NCBI GenBank assembly: GCA_963776845.1
Contig: CAVZOJ010000011.1
Span: 124,001-188,000, forward strand
DNA length: 64,000 bases
Source: Roseitranquillus sp963776845
Lineage (GTDB): Bacteria; Pseudomonadota; Alphaproteobacteria; Rhodobacterales; Rhodobacteraceae
Reading direction: 5' to 3'
Part shown: positions 55,823-64,000 of the stretch, in pieces
How positions within the stretch are numbered: the stretch's first letter is position 1
Layout: each line of letters begins with the position of its first letter
Position numbers and translations under genes: made by a program
Notes under the pieces: model-generated
The model's database searches: none
Told to the model about the DNA's origin: nothing
Seen by the model: only the letters and a program-made list of their open reading frames with translations

Positions 55823-56723
55823 TTACGCTGCGACGTCCAGCCCGTGCTGTCCAATGAACTCCGAGAGCACCGCCGCATATTGAGGATCGCGGCTCGCCAA
55901 GAACAGCGTCGCCGCGAGCATGCCCTGCTTCGAGCCGCAATCGAACCGGCGCCCCGAGTGGGTGAAGCCGGCGAGGCCAACCGTTGGTGTCTGACGAGCG
56001 ATCGCGTCGGTGAGTTGAATTTCGCCGCCGGCGCCTGGCTCCTGCGTTGCAAGGGCTTCGAAGATCGACTGCGCGAGAATGTAGCGACCCACCACAGCCG
56101 TACGCGAAGGCGCGTCGTCCGGATCGGGCTTTTCGACCATCCCGCTCGCCCGGACGATCTGTCCGTCGCGCCCCGAGACCTTGAGGACGCCATAGCTCTT
56201 CACTTCGTCGCGTGCGACTTCGATGGCCGCGACCATGTGTCCGGCATCAGACCGGTGATAGCCTTGAATCATCTCGGCAAGGCAGCCAGAGCCGCTGCAG
56301 ACCATCAGGTCGTCTGGCAGAATCACGGCCACGGGTCCGTCGAGCACATGATCGCGGGCGCATAGGACCGCATGCCCCAGGCCGAGCGGTTCGTCTTGCA
56401 TGACGAACACGACATCGTGAGAGTTCTGTGTCGAGTGCATCAGCCTCGAGAGCGTCGGCGAGTTGACCTTTCCCACGGTCGCGCAGAGTTTCGCTCAGCT
56501 CGGCATCGGCCTTAACGTAACGCTCGATCGCGGTCTTGGACGGGTGACTGACGAAGACGAGACGCTCGACGCCCGCGGCTCGCGCCTCGTCGATTGCATA
56601 CTGGATCAGCGGACGGTCGATGACCGGCAAAAGCTCCTTCGGCGTGGCCTTGGTTGCGGGAAGGAAGCGCGTACCAAGCCCGGCGACGGGAAATATCGCC
56701 GTTCTCACTCTCGCATTCGTCAT
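55823..56723 (-). CDS. galU: UTP-glucose-1-phosphate uridylyltransferase GalU, with reading-frame break
   Basis: GalU makes UDP-glucose for envelope glycans and osmolytes. The N-terminal frame has IFPVAGLGTRFLPATKATPK and LLPVIDRPLIQYAIDEA; the C-terminal frame has HDVVFVMQDEPLGLGHAVLC, AVILPDDLM, GMVEKPDP, VGRYIL and RRFDCGSKQGML. They join near 56418 (ADALDTE into HDVVFV), giving about 299 residues, the usual length. A one-base indel, most likely an error. It lies just upstream of glgP on the same strand and competes for the same glucose-1-P pool. Confidence 0.9.
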
Positions 56724-57115
56724 CTCTCACGTACTCCACTGACAGGAACGTGCGCCAGAGCGCACACACAACGCTTCAAGGGCCGGCGCACGCCGCAGCG
56801 CAGAATATGGACGCCGATCATCCGGCTTTCGTCTTACGCAACGTCGGGTCTACTTCATCCATGAGTTGCTCAAAACCCTCTCGCTAGCCGTATCGTTAAT
56901 GACGGTATGACGCTGTGGTTCCTGAAGTCATGCGAGCCGACCGCAGATTCTCTTTCTGCGAGTGCGAAGGCGACCCGGCTGCCCTGTTTTTAATCCGCTC
57001 CGCAGGATCCCTACGCAGACAGCCGCCAATCTTCACGCCTGCGCGCCCGCGCAACAACGATGTGGTGTGTAACGCGCGCGAGCGTGCCCCATGTCCCGCG
57101 TCTTGACTGGCGGCC
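56724..57115. other. Intergenic region, no gene supported
   Basis: About 390 bases upstream of galU with only short open frames that resemble nothing I know. It should hold the galU promoter. A fairly AT-rich patch around 56860-56930 (GTATCGTTAATGACGGTATGACG) could contain promoter elements, but I cannot place boxes with confidence. Confidence 0.4.
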
Positions 57116-57312
57116 CTAGAGCGAGATGTCAGGCCGCGTCTGCAGAGATTCGAATTGAGGGCGTGCGAGGTAGTATCCTTGCAGGAAAGTGATCCCGATC
57201 TCGCGCAGCATCGCGAGTTCGCTCGCCGTCTCGATTCCCTCGGCGACGATCCTGATCCCTAGCTCGCTGCACATGTGGTGCATCGCCGAGACGATGGTCA
57301 AGGTCCTGTGGC
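57116..57312 (-). pseudogene. Remnant of an EAL domain (c-di-GMP phosphodiesterase) C-terminus
   Basis: The frame reads TLTIVSAMHHMCSELGIRIV, AEGIETASELAMLREIGITF and LQGYYLARPQFESL, which is the last third of an EAL domain (the AEGIET helix and QGYYLARP end are diagnostic). The EAL motif, the metal-binding Asp pair and the rest of the domain are absent: just upstream, the frame becomes unrelated Arg-rich sequence and then meets the end of the reductase gene at 57375. A decayed or deleted gene is the simplest reading. Confidence 0.7.
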
Positions 57313-57374
57313 CGCATAACCGGAAACCGTCTCGTCGACGCATCCGGCCAAAAGGAAAAAGAGCGCGAACCGCT

Positions 57375-58400
57375 TCAAACGCGACCGCTATCCGCAAGAA
57401 AGTGCCCAGCAGCACGCACCGCGTCCGCCGCCGGACGGAAGTCCACCGCCAGTTCTTCGGTCGCGCGATCGTTCGATACGTCCTTGCGCTTGTCGAGATC
57501 GGGCAGGATGACCCGAACGCTCTTGTCGAAGAACGAGAAGAGCCGGATGGCGAAGTTTGGCGCGCGGCGGGTCGTGATCTTTCGCCTTGGAAACTCCTCC
57601 GCCAGTATCTCCGCCATTTCGGGATACCAAAGGAACGAGGCCGCGCCGATGTAGCGCTTTCCTGCGGTCTCCGGCCGCTCGACGGCGCGCAGGTGCATCA
57701 GGGCGACATCCCGGACATCGACGACCGGCAGGCCGAAGTTCGGCAACATCGGGTCGCGGCCCTTCATCAGTCGCTCGACGAGTTCGATCGATGTGCCGAA
57801 GTTCGTGTCAAGCGGCGGTCCAAGCACGAGGGTTGGATTGATCACCGTCAGCCGAAGGTCAGGGTGGCTCTCGGCGAACTCCCAGGCCGCTCGCTCGGCC
57901 AGCGTCTTGGAACGGACATAAGGCGTGAGGCGGGCGTCGTCGCCGTTGGTCCAGTCGCTCTCGTCATAGGCGGTCCGCCCGGCGGGCAGCTTCGCGTCGA
58001 GAATCGCGGCGGCCGACGACGTCAGCACGATGCGGCTCACACCAGCGGCCTCCGCCGTCCTCAGTGCGCGCCGTGCGCCCTCTACCGCAGGGCGGATCAC
58101 CACATCAGGATCGTCGGGCTGCACCAGCGGAAAGGGCGATGCCGTGTGGACGAGGACGTCGACGCCATCCATCGCGGCCGTCCAACCTTGATCCGAGCCG
58201 AGGTCGAGCTCGACAAGACGGAACCGCTCGAGCGCGGCCTCGTCGTCGAGCGCGGGGGTGAGCGCATCCCGCATCTCGGACTCGCGCCTGAGCGAGCGGG
58301 AGGAGCCCACGACGCTGTAGCCAGAGTTCAGAAGGGCGGCTACGACATGCTTGGCGATGAACCCGGTCGCTCCAGTGACAAGTACGGTTTCCTGCGGCAT
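57375..58400 (-). CDS. NAD(P)-dependent epimerase/dihydroflavonol-4-reductase-like protein
   Basis: The 341-residue extended SDR has the cofactor motif LVTGATGFIAKHVV at residue 7, VLVHTASPFP, IVLTSSAAAILD (Ser) and LTPYVRSKTLAERAAWEF (Tyr and Lys of YxxxK), followed by NPTLVLGPPL. It is closest to dihydroflavonol reductase/aldehyde reductase-type enzymes; the substrate is unknown. ATG 58400 is followed directly by the cofactor-binding strand. It is preceded on the same strand by mcd, with a 55-base gap. Confidence 0.85.
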   Translation of the reverse strand: MPQETVLVTGATGFIAKHVVAALLNSGYSVVGSSRSLRRESEMRDALTPALDDEAALERFRLVELDLGSDQGWTAAMDGVDVLVHTASPFPLVQPDDPDVVIRPAVEGARRALRTAEAAGVSRIVLTSSAAAILDAKLPAGRTAYDESDWTNGDDARLTPYVRSKTLAERAAWEFAESHPDLRLTVINPTLVLGPPLDTNFGTSIELVERLMKGRDPMLPNFGLPVVDVRDVALMHLRAVERPETAGKRYIGAASFLWYPEMAEILAEEFPRRKITTRRAPNFAIRLFSFFDKSVRVILPDLDKRKDVSNDRATEELAVDFRPAADAVRAAGHFLADSGRV

Positions 58401-58455
58401 GAACCCTCCGATCTGAACAGATCAGTTCACTTGTGGGCCCCGCAACCGGAGCGCG

Positions 58456-60144
58456 TCAACCGAGAAGTCGACGCGCGATCACTTGCGCCTGGATTTCCGC
58501 CGCGCCCTCAAAGATGTTGAGAATGCGCGCGTCACAGAGCACGCGGCTGATGCCGTACTCAAGAGCGAAACCGTTGCCGCCGTGGATCTGCAGCGCGTTG
58601 TCCGCCGACGACCAGGCGACGCGCGCAGCGAGGAGCTTGGCCATCCCGGCCTCCAGGTCACACCGTCGTCCCCGATCCTTCTCGTGGGCAGAGAAGTAAG
58701 TCAGCTGACGGGCGACCATGATTTCGACGGCCATCATCGCCAGCTTGCCTGCGACGCGCGGGAACTCGATCAGGCTCTTGCCAAACTGCTTGCGGTCCTC
58801 GGCGTAGGCGAGGCCCATGTCGAGGGCGGACTGAGCGACCCCGACGGCCCGGGCGGCAGTCTGGATCCGCGCGCTCTCGAACGTCTGCATCAGTTGCTTG
58901 AACCCCTGCCCCTCGGTGCCGCCGAGCAGGTTCTCACCGGCGACACGGAAGCCGTCGAAGCCGAGTTCGTACTCCTTCATCCCGCGGTAGCCCAACACCT
59001 CGATCTCGCCGCCCGTGATGCCTTCATCAGGGAACGGCGTCTCGTCGGTGCCCGGCGTCTTGCTGGCCAGAAACATCGAGAGCCCGCGGTAGTCGGTCGT
59101 CTTTGGGTCCGTCCGGGCCAGCAGAGTCATGACGTGCGTGCGCGCGGCGTGAGTGATCCAGGTCTTGTTGCCGGTGACGCGCCAGTCTTCGCCCTCGCGA
59201 ACGGCGCGGGTCCGCAACGCGCCGAGGTCCGAGCCGGTATTCGGCTCGGTGAACACCGCGGTGGGCAGGATCTCGCCGGACGCGAGGCCGGGCAACCAGG
59301 TCCGCTTCTGCTCTTCGGTGCCGCCGCACAGGATGAGCTCGGCGGCGATCTCGGACCGGGTGCCGAGGGAGCCGACGCCGATGTAGCCGCGGCTGAGTTC
59401 CTCGGAGACGACGCACATCGATGCCTTGGACAGGCCGAGGCCGCCATATTCCTCAGGGATCGTCAAGCCGAAGACGCCGAGCTCAGCCATTTCCCCGATG
59501 ATCTCCATCGGGATCAGTTCGTCATGAAGGTGCCATTGATGCGCGTTCGGCTCGACGCGGTCGCGTGCGAAGCGCCGGAACTGCTCGCGGATCATCTCGA
59601 GTTCGTCGTCGAGGCCGGAGCGGCCGAAAATGGTGTCCGCCCGCCGTTCCCTCATCAACTGGACGAGGCGATGGCGCGCCTCAGGCGCGTTGCCTTCGCG
59701 CATCAGCCTCCGCACCGCGGGATTGCCGCTGAATGCGTCGACCTCACCACCGACGCCCATATCCTGCGGCCGAGCGATTTCGCCCTGGCTCATGGGGATG
59801 CCGCCCGCGATCTGGCAGAGATACTCGCCGAGCGCGATCCGGTGGAGGAGAACCTCGAGTTCACCGAACTCACCCCGTTCTTGCAGCGCCGTGGCCCAGG
59901 CCTGCATCTGGCGCAAGCTTTCGACCGTGGTCGCGAACCAGGCGAGCGCATGCGCCGCGCTCTGATGACGCTCCAGCAATTCGGCGTCGACCCGACCATG
60001 AGGCGCGACCAAGGCGCGTACCGCCACTGTGGCGGCATCGAGAAGCGATGACGCCGCCTCCACAGCCGCGGCACCGTCTGCCGGGCTGGCGGCCTCGTCT
60101 GCACCAGCGGCTTCGAGCACCGCGTCCTGTCCGTCGTGGGCCAT
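58456..60144 (-). CDS. mcd: (2S)-Methylsuccinyl-CoA dehydrogenase
   Basis: Mcd oxidises (2S)-methylsuccinyl-CoA to mesaconyl-CoA in the ethylmalonyl-CoA pathway, which assimilates acetyl-CoA where isocitrate lyase is missing. The 562-residue protein is an acyl-CoA dehydrogenase with an N-terminal extension of about 150 residues (LRQMQAWATALQERGEFGEL, then LHRIALGEYLCQIAGGIPMS), which I associate with Mcd rather than ordinary acyl-CoA dehydrogenases. The flavin domain has AVFTEPNTGSDLGALRTRA and VTGNKTWITHAARTHVM; the end is NIFEGAAEIQAQVIARRLLG. Start 60144 follows AGAGG. Other pathway genes are not in the window. Confidence 0.87.
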   Translation of the reverse strand: MAHDGQDAVLEAAGADEAASPADGAAAVEAASSLLDAATVAVRALVAPHGRVDAELLERHQSAAHALAWFATTVESLRQMQAWATALQERGEFGELEVLLHRIALGEYLCQIAGGIPMSQGEIARPQDMGVGGEVDAFSGNPAVRRLMREGNAPEARHRLVQLMRERRADTIFGRSGLDDELEMIREQFRRFARDRVEPNAHQWHLHDELIPMEIIGEMAELGVFGLTIPEEYGGLGLSKASMCVVSEELSRGYIGVGSLGTRSEIAAELILCGGTEEQKRTWLPGLASGEILPTAVFTEPNTGSDLGALRTRAVREGEDWRVTGNKTWITHAARTHVMTLLARTDPKTTDYRGLSMFLASKTPGTDETPFPDEGITGGEIEVLGYRGMKEYELGFDGFRVAGENLLGGTEGQGFKQLMQTFESARIQTAARAVGVAQSALDMGLAYAEDRKQFGKSLIEFPRVAGKLAMMAVEIMVARQLTYFSAHEKDRGRRCDLEAGMAKLLAARVAWSSADNALQIHGGNGFALEYGISRVLCDARILNIFEGAAEIQAQVIARRLLG

Positions 60145-60309
60145 AACGTTACCTCTTGAACCTTGCGCAGGCGATATTGTCTTTGCACCTGCAGCGCAAC
60201 AAGATTGCGCAAGATCACCCGGCTGCAACCCTAAAATGTCGCGATGATTTTCGGCTGCACCTCGCCTTGGGTCGCGATATGCCGCTCTGGTGCGGGGGAG
60301 CGCGGGTTG

Positions 60310-61065
60310 ATGGAACTGGCTGCATCTGTCTGGATCGGAGCCGTGCTGGTGACGCTGCTCGCCGGTTTCGTGAAAGGGGCGGTTGGCTTCGCGATGCCGC
60401 TCATCATGATCTCCGGCATGGGCGTCTTTCTCGATCCGCGGCTTGTGATCGCAGGCATCATCCTGCCCATCGTCGTGTCAAACGTCCTGCAGACGGTTCG
60501 CGGCGGCCTCGGCGAGGCGCGCGATGCGGTTCGGGAGCACGCCATCTATATCGGCGTCGTCTGCGCCGCGATCTTCGTGACGGCGCAGTTCGTGACGTTC
60601 GTCCCGGGACACGTGATGTACATTCTGCTTGGCGTGCCGGTCGTGCTGTTTTCCGTCATCCAGCTCGCGGGCCTGCGCTTCCGCATCGTGGAAGGCTGGC
60701 GCCGCACCGCAGAAGTCGGCATTGCGCTGGCTGCAGGGATTATGGGCGGGCTCGCGGGCACTTGGGGTCCGCCCACCGTCCTCTATCTGCTCGCGCTCGA
60801 CACGCCCAAGGCACGGCAGATGGTGGTGCAGGGCGTTGTCTACGGCGTGGGATCACTCACCCTGCTCGCAGGCCACCTGCGGTCAGGGATTCTCAACGCC
60901 GAAACTGCGCCCTTCTCGGCCTTTCTGGTCATGCCTGCCCTACTCGGGATGTGGGGTGGGTTCGCGATCGGCAATCGCCTCGACCAGGAGAAGTTTCGGA
61001 AGGCGACGATGGCGGTCCTGATCGTCGCAGGCCTGAACCTGATCCGGCGCGGGCTCCAGGGGTAG
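60310..61065 (+). CDS. TauE/SafE (TSUP) family membrane permease
   Basis: The 251-residue protein has seven to eight membrane helices and the repeat structure of the TSUP family: VTLLAGFVKGAVGFAMPLIM in the first half and IALAAGIMGGLAGTWGPPTV in the second. Members export or import sulfite, sulfonates and other small organic anions; specificity is not visible. ATG 60310 follows a GGGGGAG-rich stretch. It is divergent from mcd and convergent with pckA. Confidence 0.83.
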   Translation: MELAASVWIGAVLVTLLAGFVKGAVGFAMPLIMISGMGVFLDPRLVIAGIILPIVVSNVLQTVRGGLGEARDAVREHAIYIGVVCAAIFVTAQFVTFVPGHVMYILLGVPVVLFSVIQLAGLRFRIVEGWRRTAEVGIALAAGIMGGLAGTWGPPTVLYLLALDTPKARQMVVQGVVYGVGSLTLLAGHLRSGILNAETAPFSAFLVMPALLGMWGGFAIGNRLDQEKFRKATMAVLIVAGLNLIRRGLQG

Positions 61066-61089
61066 CGGACACGGCGCAAGGCCGTCCGC
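61065..61089. terminator. Possible shared hairpin between tauE and pckA
   Basis: GCGGA-(CA)-CGGC and GCCG-TCCGC pair around the loop GCAAG in the 39-base gap between the convergent genes. The stem has a 2-base bulge and no T-run, so this is only a candidate bidirectional terminator. Confidence 0.4.
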
Positions 61090-61104
61090 CCCTCCTCCCT
61101 GACC

Positions 61105-62706
61105 TTATCCGATTGCGACTGACCGCACGTCGTCGTCGATATGGGCGTCGTACTGCGCAAAGTTCTCGGCGAACATGCGGACGAGTTTCTCCGCCTGTCG
61201 GTCGTAGGCTTCCGGATCGTCCCACGTTCGACGCGGGTCGAGCAGAATGTTCGGGACGCCCGGTGCGCGCACCGGCACATCGAAGCCGAAGTTCGCATCC
61301 TTGCGGAACTCGACCTTGTCGAGCTCGCCCTCCAGCGCCGCCGACAGCAGCGCGCGCGTCGCCTTGATCGGCATCCGGCTGCCTTCCCCGTACTTGCCGC
61401 CGGTCCAGCCGGTGTTCACCAGCCAGCAACTTGCGCCGTGCCGCTCGATCTTGTTGCGGAGAAGGTTGCCGTAGACCTCTGGCCGGCGCGGCATGAACGG
61501 CGCGCCGAAGCATGTCGAGAATGTCGGCTGCGGCTCGGTCACGCCGCGTTCAGTTCCGGCGACCTTGGATGTAAAGCCGGAAAGGAAATGGTACATCGCC
61601 TGCGCCGGCGACAGGCGCGCGATCGGCGGCAGCACGCCGAAGGCGTCGCAGGTCAGCATGATGATGTTGCGGGGATGTCCGCCCAGCGCAGTTGCGGACG
61701 CGTTGGAGATGTACTCCATCGGATACGCGCAGCGGGTGTTCGGTGTCAGGCTGTCATCGTCGAAGTCGAGTTCGAGAGTGGTCTCGTCGTAGACCATGTT
61801 CTCGATGACCGTGGCGAACTTGGAGGTCGTCGCATAGATCTCGGGCTCCGCCTCGGGGCTGAGGTTGATCGTCTTGGCGTAGCAGCCGCCCTCGAAGTTG
61901 AACGTCCCGCGGTCGGACCAGCCGTGCTCGTCATCGCCAATCAGCACCCGCTCCGGATCGGCTGACAACGTCGTCTTTCCAGTACCGGACAGGCCGAAAA
62001 ATATCGCGGTGTCGATCGGATTGCCGGGCGCGTGGTTAGCAGAGCAGTGCATCGGCATGACCCCCTTCTCCGGCAGAAGGTAATTGAGCACCGTGAAGAC
62101 CGACTTCTTGTTCTCGCCAGCGTACTCCGTGCCGCCGATCAGGATCATGCGCTTTTCGAAGTTGAGCGCGATCACGGTCTCGCTTCGGCAGCCGTGACGC
62201 TCGGGGTCGGCCTTGAACGAGGGGCAGTTCACGATCGTGAAGTCGGGTTCGAAGTTCTCGATCGCAGTCCTGTCGGGGCGCCGCAGCAGGTGGCGGATGA
62301 AGAGGCCGTGCCACGCGAGTTCCGTAACCACGCGGACGTTCAGGCGATGGCCCGGGTCGGCGCCAGCGAGGAGATCCTGAACGAAGACCTCGCCGCCCGC
62401 GACGTGATCCATCATGTCACTGCGCAGCCGCTCGAATGCTTCGGACTCCATCGGCGGGTTGTTCTCCCACCAGATCGAGTCGGCGATGGACGGCGCCTTG
62501 ACGACGAACTTATCCTTGGGCGAACGGCCGGTGTGCTTGCCTGTGCTGACCAGCAGCGTTCCGCCGAGGCCGATATGTCCCTCGCCGCGCGTGACGGAGG
62601 CTTCTATCAGCGCCGGCTCGGGAAGGTTGTAGTGTGCGTGTGCAACCCCGGTCAGTCCCTGTCGATCGATCCGACAGTTTGGATTGACGTGTCCCGTATC
62701 GGGCAT
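61105..62706 (-). CDS. pckA: Phosphoenolpyruvate carboxykinase (ATP)
   Basis: PckA converts oxaloacetate and ATP to phosphoenolpyruvate, the entry to gluconeogenesis. The 533-residue enzyme shows the substrate arm GKHTGRSPKDKF, the metal site MHCSANHA, the P-loop FFGLSGTGKTTLSADPER, the metal/ATP motif LIGDDEHGWSDRGTFNFEGG and NTGWTGGKYGEGSRMPIK. Length is typical. It is divergent from chvI, a conserved arrangement in alphaproteobacteria, and the gap holds repeated LacI-like half sites. Confidence 0.95.
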   Translation of the reverse strand: MPDTGHVNPNCRIDRQGLTGVAHAHYNLPEPALIEASVTRGEGHIGLGGTLLVSTGKHTGRSPKDKFVVKAPSIADSIWWENNPPMESEAFERLRSDMMDHVAGGEVFVQDLLAGADPGHRLNVRVVTELAWHGLFIRHLLRRPDRTAIENFEPDFTIVNCPSFKADPERHGCRSETVIALNFEKRMILIGGTEYAGENKKSVFTVLNYLLPEKGVMPMHCSANHAPGNPIDTAIFFGLSGTGKTTLSADPERVLIGDDEHGWSDRGTFNFEGGCYAKTINLSPEAEPEIYATTSKFATVIENMVYDETTLELDFDDDSLTPNTRCAYPMEYISNASATALGGHPRNIIMLTCDAFGVLPPIARLSPAQAMYHFLSGFTSKVAGTERGVTEPQPTFSTCFGAPFMPRRPEVYGNLLRNKIERHGASCWLVNTGWTGGKYGEGSRMPIKATRALLSAALEGELDKVEFRKDANFGFDVPVRAPGVPNILLDPRRTWDDPEAYDRQAEKLVRMFAENFAQYDAHIDDDVRSVAIG

Positions 62707-62841
62707 CTTCAGCCTCCTCCTCCCAACCTCTGATCAACTCGCTTCGAACGGTGCCGTGTGGAACCTTCGACTGCGCCGGTCTGCGCGGCGTCAGGCACGG
62801 TATATCGAGCTAAATTCGGAAAGCTACTAAAGAGGTCCACT

Positions 62842-62873
62842 GTTAGCGCCACCGCACAAACGTTAGCGCCAAC
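62842..62873. promoter_or_regulatory. Tandem GTTAGCGCCA sites upstream of pckA
   Basis: GTTAGCGCCA occurs twice, at 62842-62851 and 62862-62871, exactly 20 bases apart, about two helical turns. The second copy extends to GTTAGCGCCAAC, which is one base short of a perfect palindrome with a central GC, the form expected of LacI-family operators. PckR-type LacI regulators control pckA in rhizobia, so this may be such a site. The repeats lie about 135-165 bases upstream of each of pckA and chvI. Confidence 0.45.
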
Positions 62874-63008
62874 ACCTTCTCCACATGCACCGGATGATGC
62901 CTCGTGCCTGCCTCAATGAGGCACGAATTAGCCATTCCTTCGGGTTTTTCGTGTCCGCTCGTGCCGTGGCGGGCGCGATTCGGCGACGCTCGCATGTGGA
63001 GAAGCGGA

Positions 63009-63704
63009 ATGGCGAAGATCGCCCTCGTCGATGACGACCGGAACATCCTCACGTCCCTCTCGCTGCTGCTCGAGGCGGAGGGCTACGAGGTCGAGTGCCA
63101 CCGCGACGGGCAGGCCGCGCTCGACGCATTCGTCCGCGGCGCGCCCGACCTCGCTATCCTCGACGTCAGGATGCCTCGGATGGACGGCCTGGAGCTTCTG
63201 CAACGTCTTCGAGGTCGGGGCGTCCTGCCGGTGATCCTCCTGACGACGAAAGGTGATGAGGTGGACGAAGTCCTCGGGTTCAGGATGGGTGCCGACGATT
63301 ATGTGCGAAAGCCGTTTTCGTCGAGGCTCCTGCTGGAGCGGATCAGGGCGCTTCTCCGTCGCGGCACGGAACCGGCGGGAGCGTCGGCAGACGATTGCGA
63401 CGAGCTGGTCACCCGTGGCGCGTTACAAATGGATCCGCGCCGCCACGAGGTCACATGGAAGGGCATGCAGGTCCGCCTCACAGTGACCGAATTCCTATTG
63501 TTGCAGACCCTGGCCATGCACCCCGGTCACGTGAAGAGCCGAGATCAGTTGATGGATGCCGCATACGCCGATCAGGTTTATGTCGAAGATCGCACCATCG
63601 ACAGCCATGTGAAACGGCTTCGACGGAAATTCCGGACAGCGGATGCAAACTTTGCAGCAATCGAGACGATCTACGGCATCGGCTACAGGTTCGGCCAGCC
63701 ATGA
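63009..63704 (+). CDS. chvI: OmpR-family response regulator (ChvI-like)
   Basis: The 231-residue regulator has a receiver domain (acid pocket VDDD at residues 7-10, phospho-acceptor Asp52 in AILDVRMPRMDG, Thr79/80, Lys101 in VRKPFSSR) and a C-terminal winged helix (LTVTEFLLLQTLAMHPGHVK, TIDSHVKRLRRKFR, IETIYGIGYRF). It is most like ChvI/BatR, whose two-component system responds to acid or cell-envelope state, and the divergence from pckA agrees. ATG 63009 has GGAG upstream. The stop overlaps the next gene (ATGA). Confidence 0.87.
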   Translation: MAKIALVDDDRNILTSLSLLLEAEGYEVECHRDGQAALDAFVRGAPDLAILDVRMPRMDGLELLQRLRGRGVLPVILLTTKGDEVDEVLGFRMGADDYVRKPFSSRLLLERIRALLRRGTEPAGASADDCDELVTRGALQMDPRRHEVTWKGMQVRLTVTEFLLLQTLAMHPGHVKSRDQLMDAAYADQVYVEDRTIDSHVKRLRRKFRTADANFAAIETIYGIGYRFGQP

Positions 63705-64000
63705 GCGTCTGCGCCGCGAACGTCAGGTCTGCCACTTCAAGCGTCTTTTACAACTCCGGACGACTGAAGCCAAGCATGGGAGTCGCAGCAGCGGCGGGCA
63801 GCTTCGCCGTGGTGACCTCCACGGCTATTGGCGCCGTCTGGATCGACGACCTGAGCGGAAACCCGGCGATCACGTGCCTTGCCACGCTTCTTGCAGGCGC
63901 CGCGGCCGCAGCCTGCGTCGGCCTCTGGACGCGCAGAGGACTCGCGGACCGGCTTGCAGCACTTGCGCGCACAATCGACGACCTGAATTGGGAGCGGGCG
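63701..64000 (+). CDS. Membrane protein, probable sensor kinase N-terminus, cut by window end
   Basis: A hundred residues are visible before the window ends. Two hydrophobic segments (VAAAAGSFAVVTSTAIGAVW, about residues 28-47, and ITCLATLLAGAAAAACVGLW, about 56-75) with a very short loop are followed by a helical linker (RRGLADRLAALARTIDDLNW) that could be a HAMP or dimerisation helix. Its ATG overlaps the chvI stop, so it is likely the partner histidine kinase, but ChvG proteins normally have a large periplasmic domain, which this lacks. The identity needs the rest of the gene. Confidence 0.65.
   Translation, partial: MSVCAANVRSATSSVFYNSGRLKPSMGVAAAAGSFAVVTSTAIGAVWIDDLSGNPAITCLATLLAGAAAAACVGLWTRRGLADRLAALARTIDDLNWERA

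Overview
The window is high-GC DNA (roughly two thirds G+C by eye) and looks like chromosomal sequence of an alphaproteobacterium, most likely of the Rhodobacterales/Rhodobacteraceae. The pointers are two secreted proteins with VPLPA-CTERM sorting tails, a methylsuccinyl-CoA dehydrogenase of the ethylmalonyl-CoA pathway, phosphatidylcholine synthase, a DUF484-xerC pair, a YcjX/acetyltransferase/DUF697 operon, a short DUF1127 protein, and pckA divergent from a ChvI-type regulator. I saw no rRNA, tRNA, CRISPR array, insertion sequence, integrase or prophage gene, so this is core and metabolic sequence rather than an island.

Layout. 0.3-4.6 kb: TIGR00282 phosphoesterase, 5-formyl-THF cyclo-ligase and MgtE on the minus strand, divergent from guanine deaminase. 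4.7-10.4 kb: a compact plus-strand caa3-type oxidase operon (subunit II with heme c domain, fused subunits I+III, a small membrane protein, CtaG-like protein, tri-CxxCH cytochrome c) in which every junction overlaps. 10.5-19.7 kb: acetate kinase, an acetylpolyamine amidohydrolase-type enzyme, a GH15 enzyme, a lone Lrp-type ligand domain, a VPLPA-CTERM protein, a secreted trypsin-like protease, an SDR, an ImuA-like protein and a DUF1127 protein. 19.9-30 kb: M20 peptidase, an alpha-glucoside binding protein divergent from its alpha-glucosidase, a large MscS channel, PriA and DUF484. 30-40.4 kb: XerC, phosphatidylcholine synthase, META-domain protein, IleS, a second VPLPA-CTERM protein, an unrecognised protein, the ycjF/GNAT/ycjX operon and TruA. 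40.4-55.7 kb: an eight-gene minus-strand glycogen operon, glgP-glgB-glgC-glgA-glgX-malQ-pgm-GH13 (probable glucosylglycerol hydrolase), mostly joined by 4-bp overlaps, with galU upstream. 57-64 kb: a remnant of an EAL domain, an NAD-dependent reductase, mcd, a TauE/SafE permease, pckA, and chvI followed by a truncated membrane gene running off the end.

The genes read as a carbon-storage and central-carbon region: alpha-glucoside uptake and hydrolysis, glucose-1-P/UDP-glucose/ADP-glucose interconversion, glycogen synthesis and breakdown, gluconeogenesis (pckA) and C2 assimilation (mcd, ackA).

A strong feature of the window is repeated single-base reading-frame breaks in conserved housekeeping genes (fthC, mgtE, guaD, coxB, ackA, ileS, malQ, galU, probably priA and one unknown gene). 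Several of these genes should be essential or important, so assembly or sequencing indels are a better explanation than pseudogenes; I annotate the affected genes across the break. I found no convincing wholly new system. The most worthwhile leads are the osmolyte-type GH13 enzyme inside the glycogen operon, paired LacI-type sites between pckA and chvI, an orphan aglE/aglA pair without permeases, and an SDR lacking its catalytic lysine.
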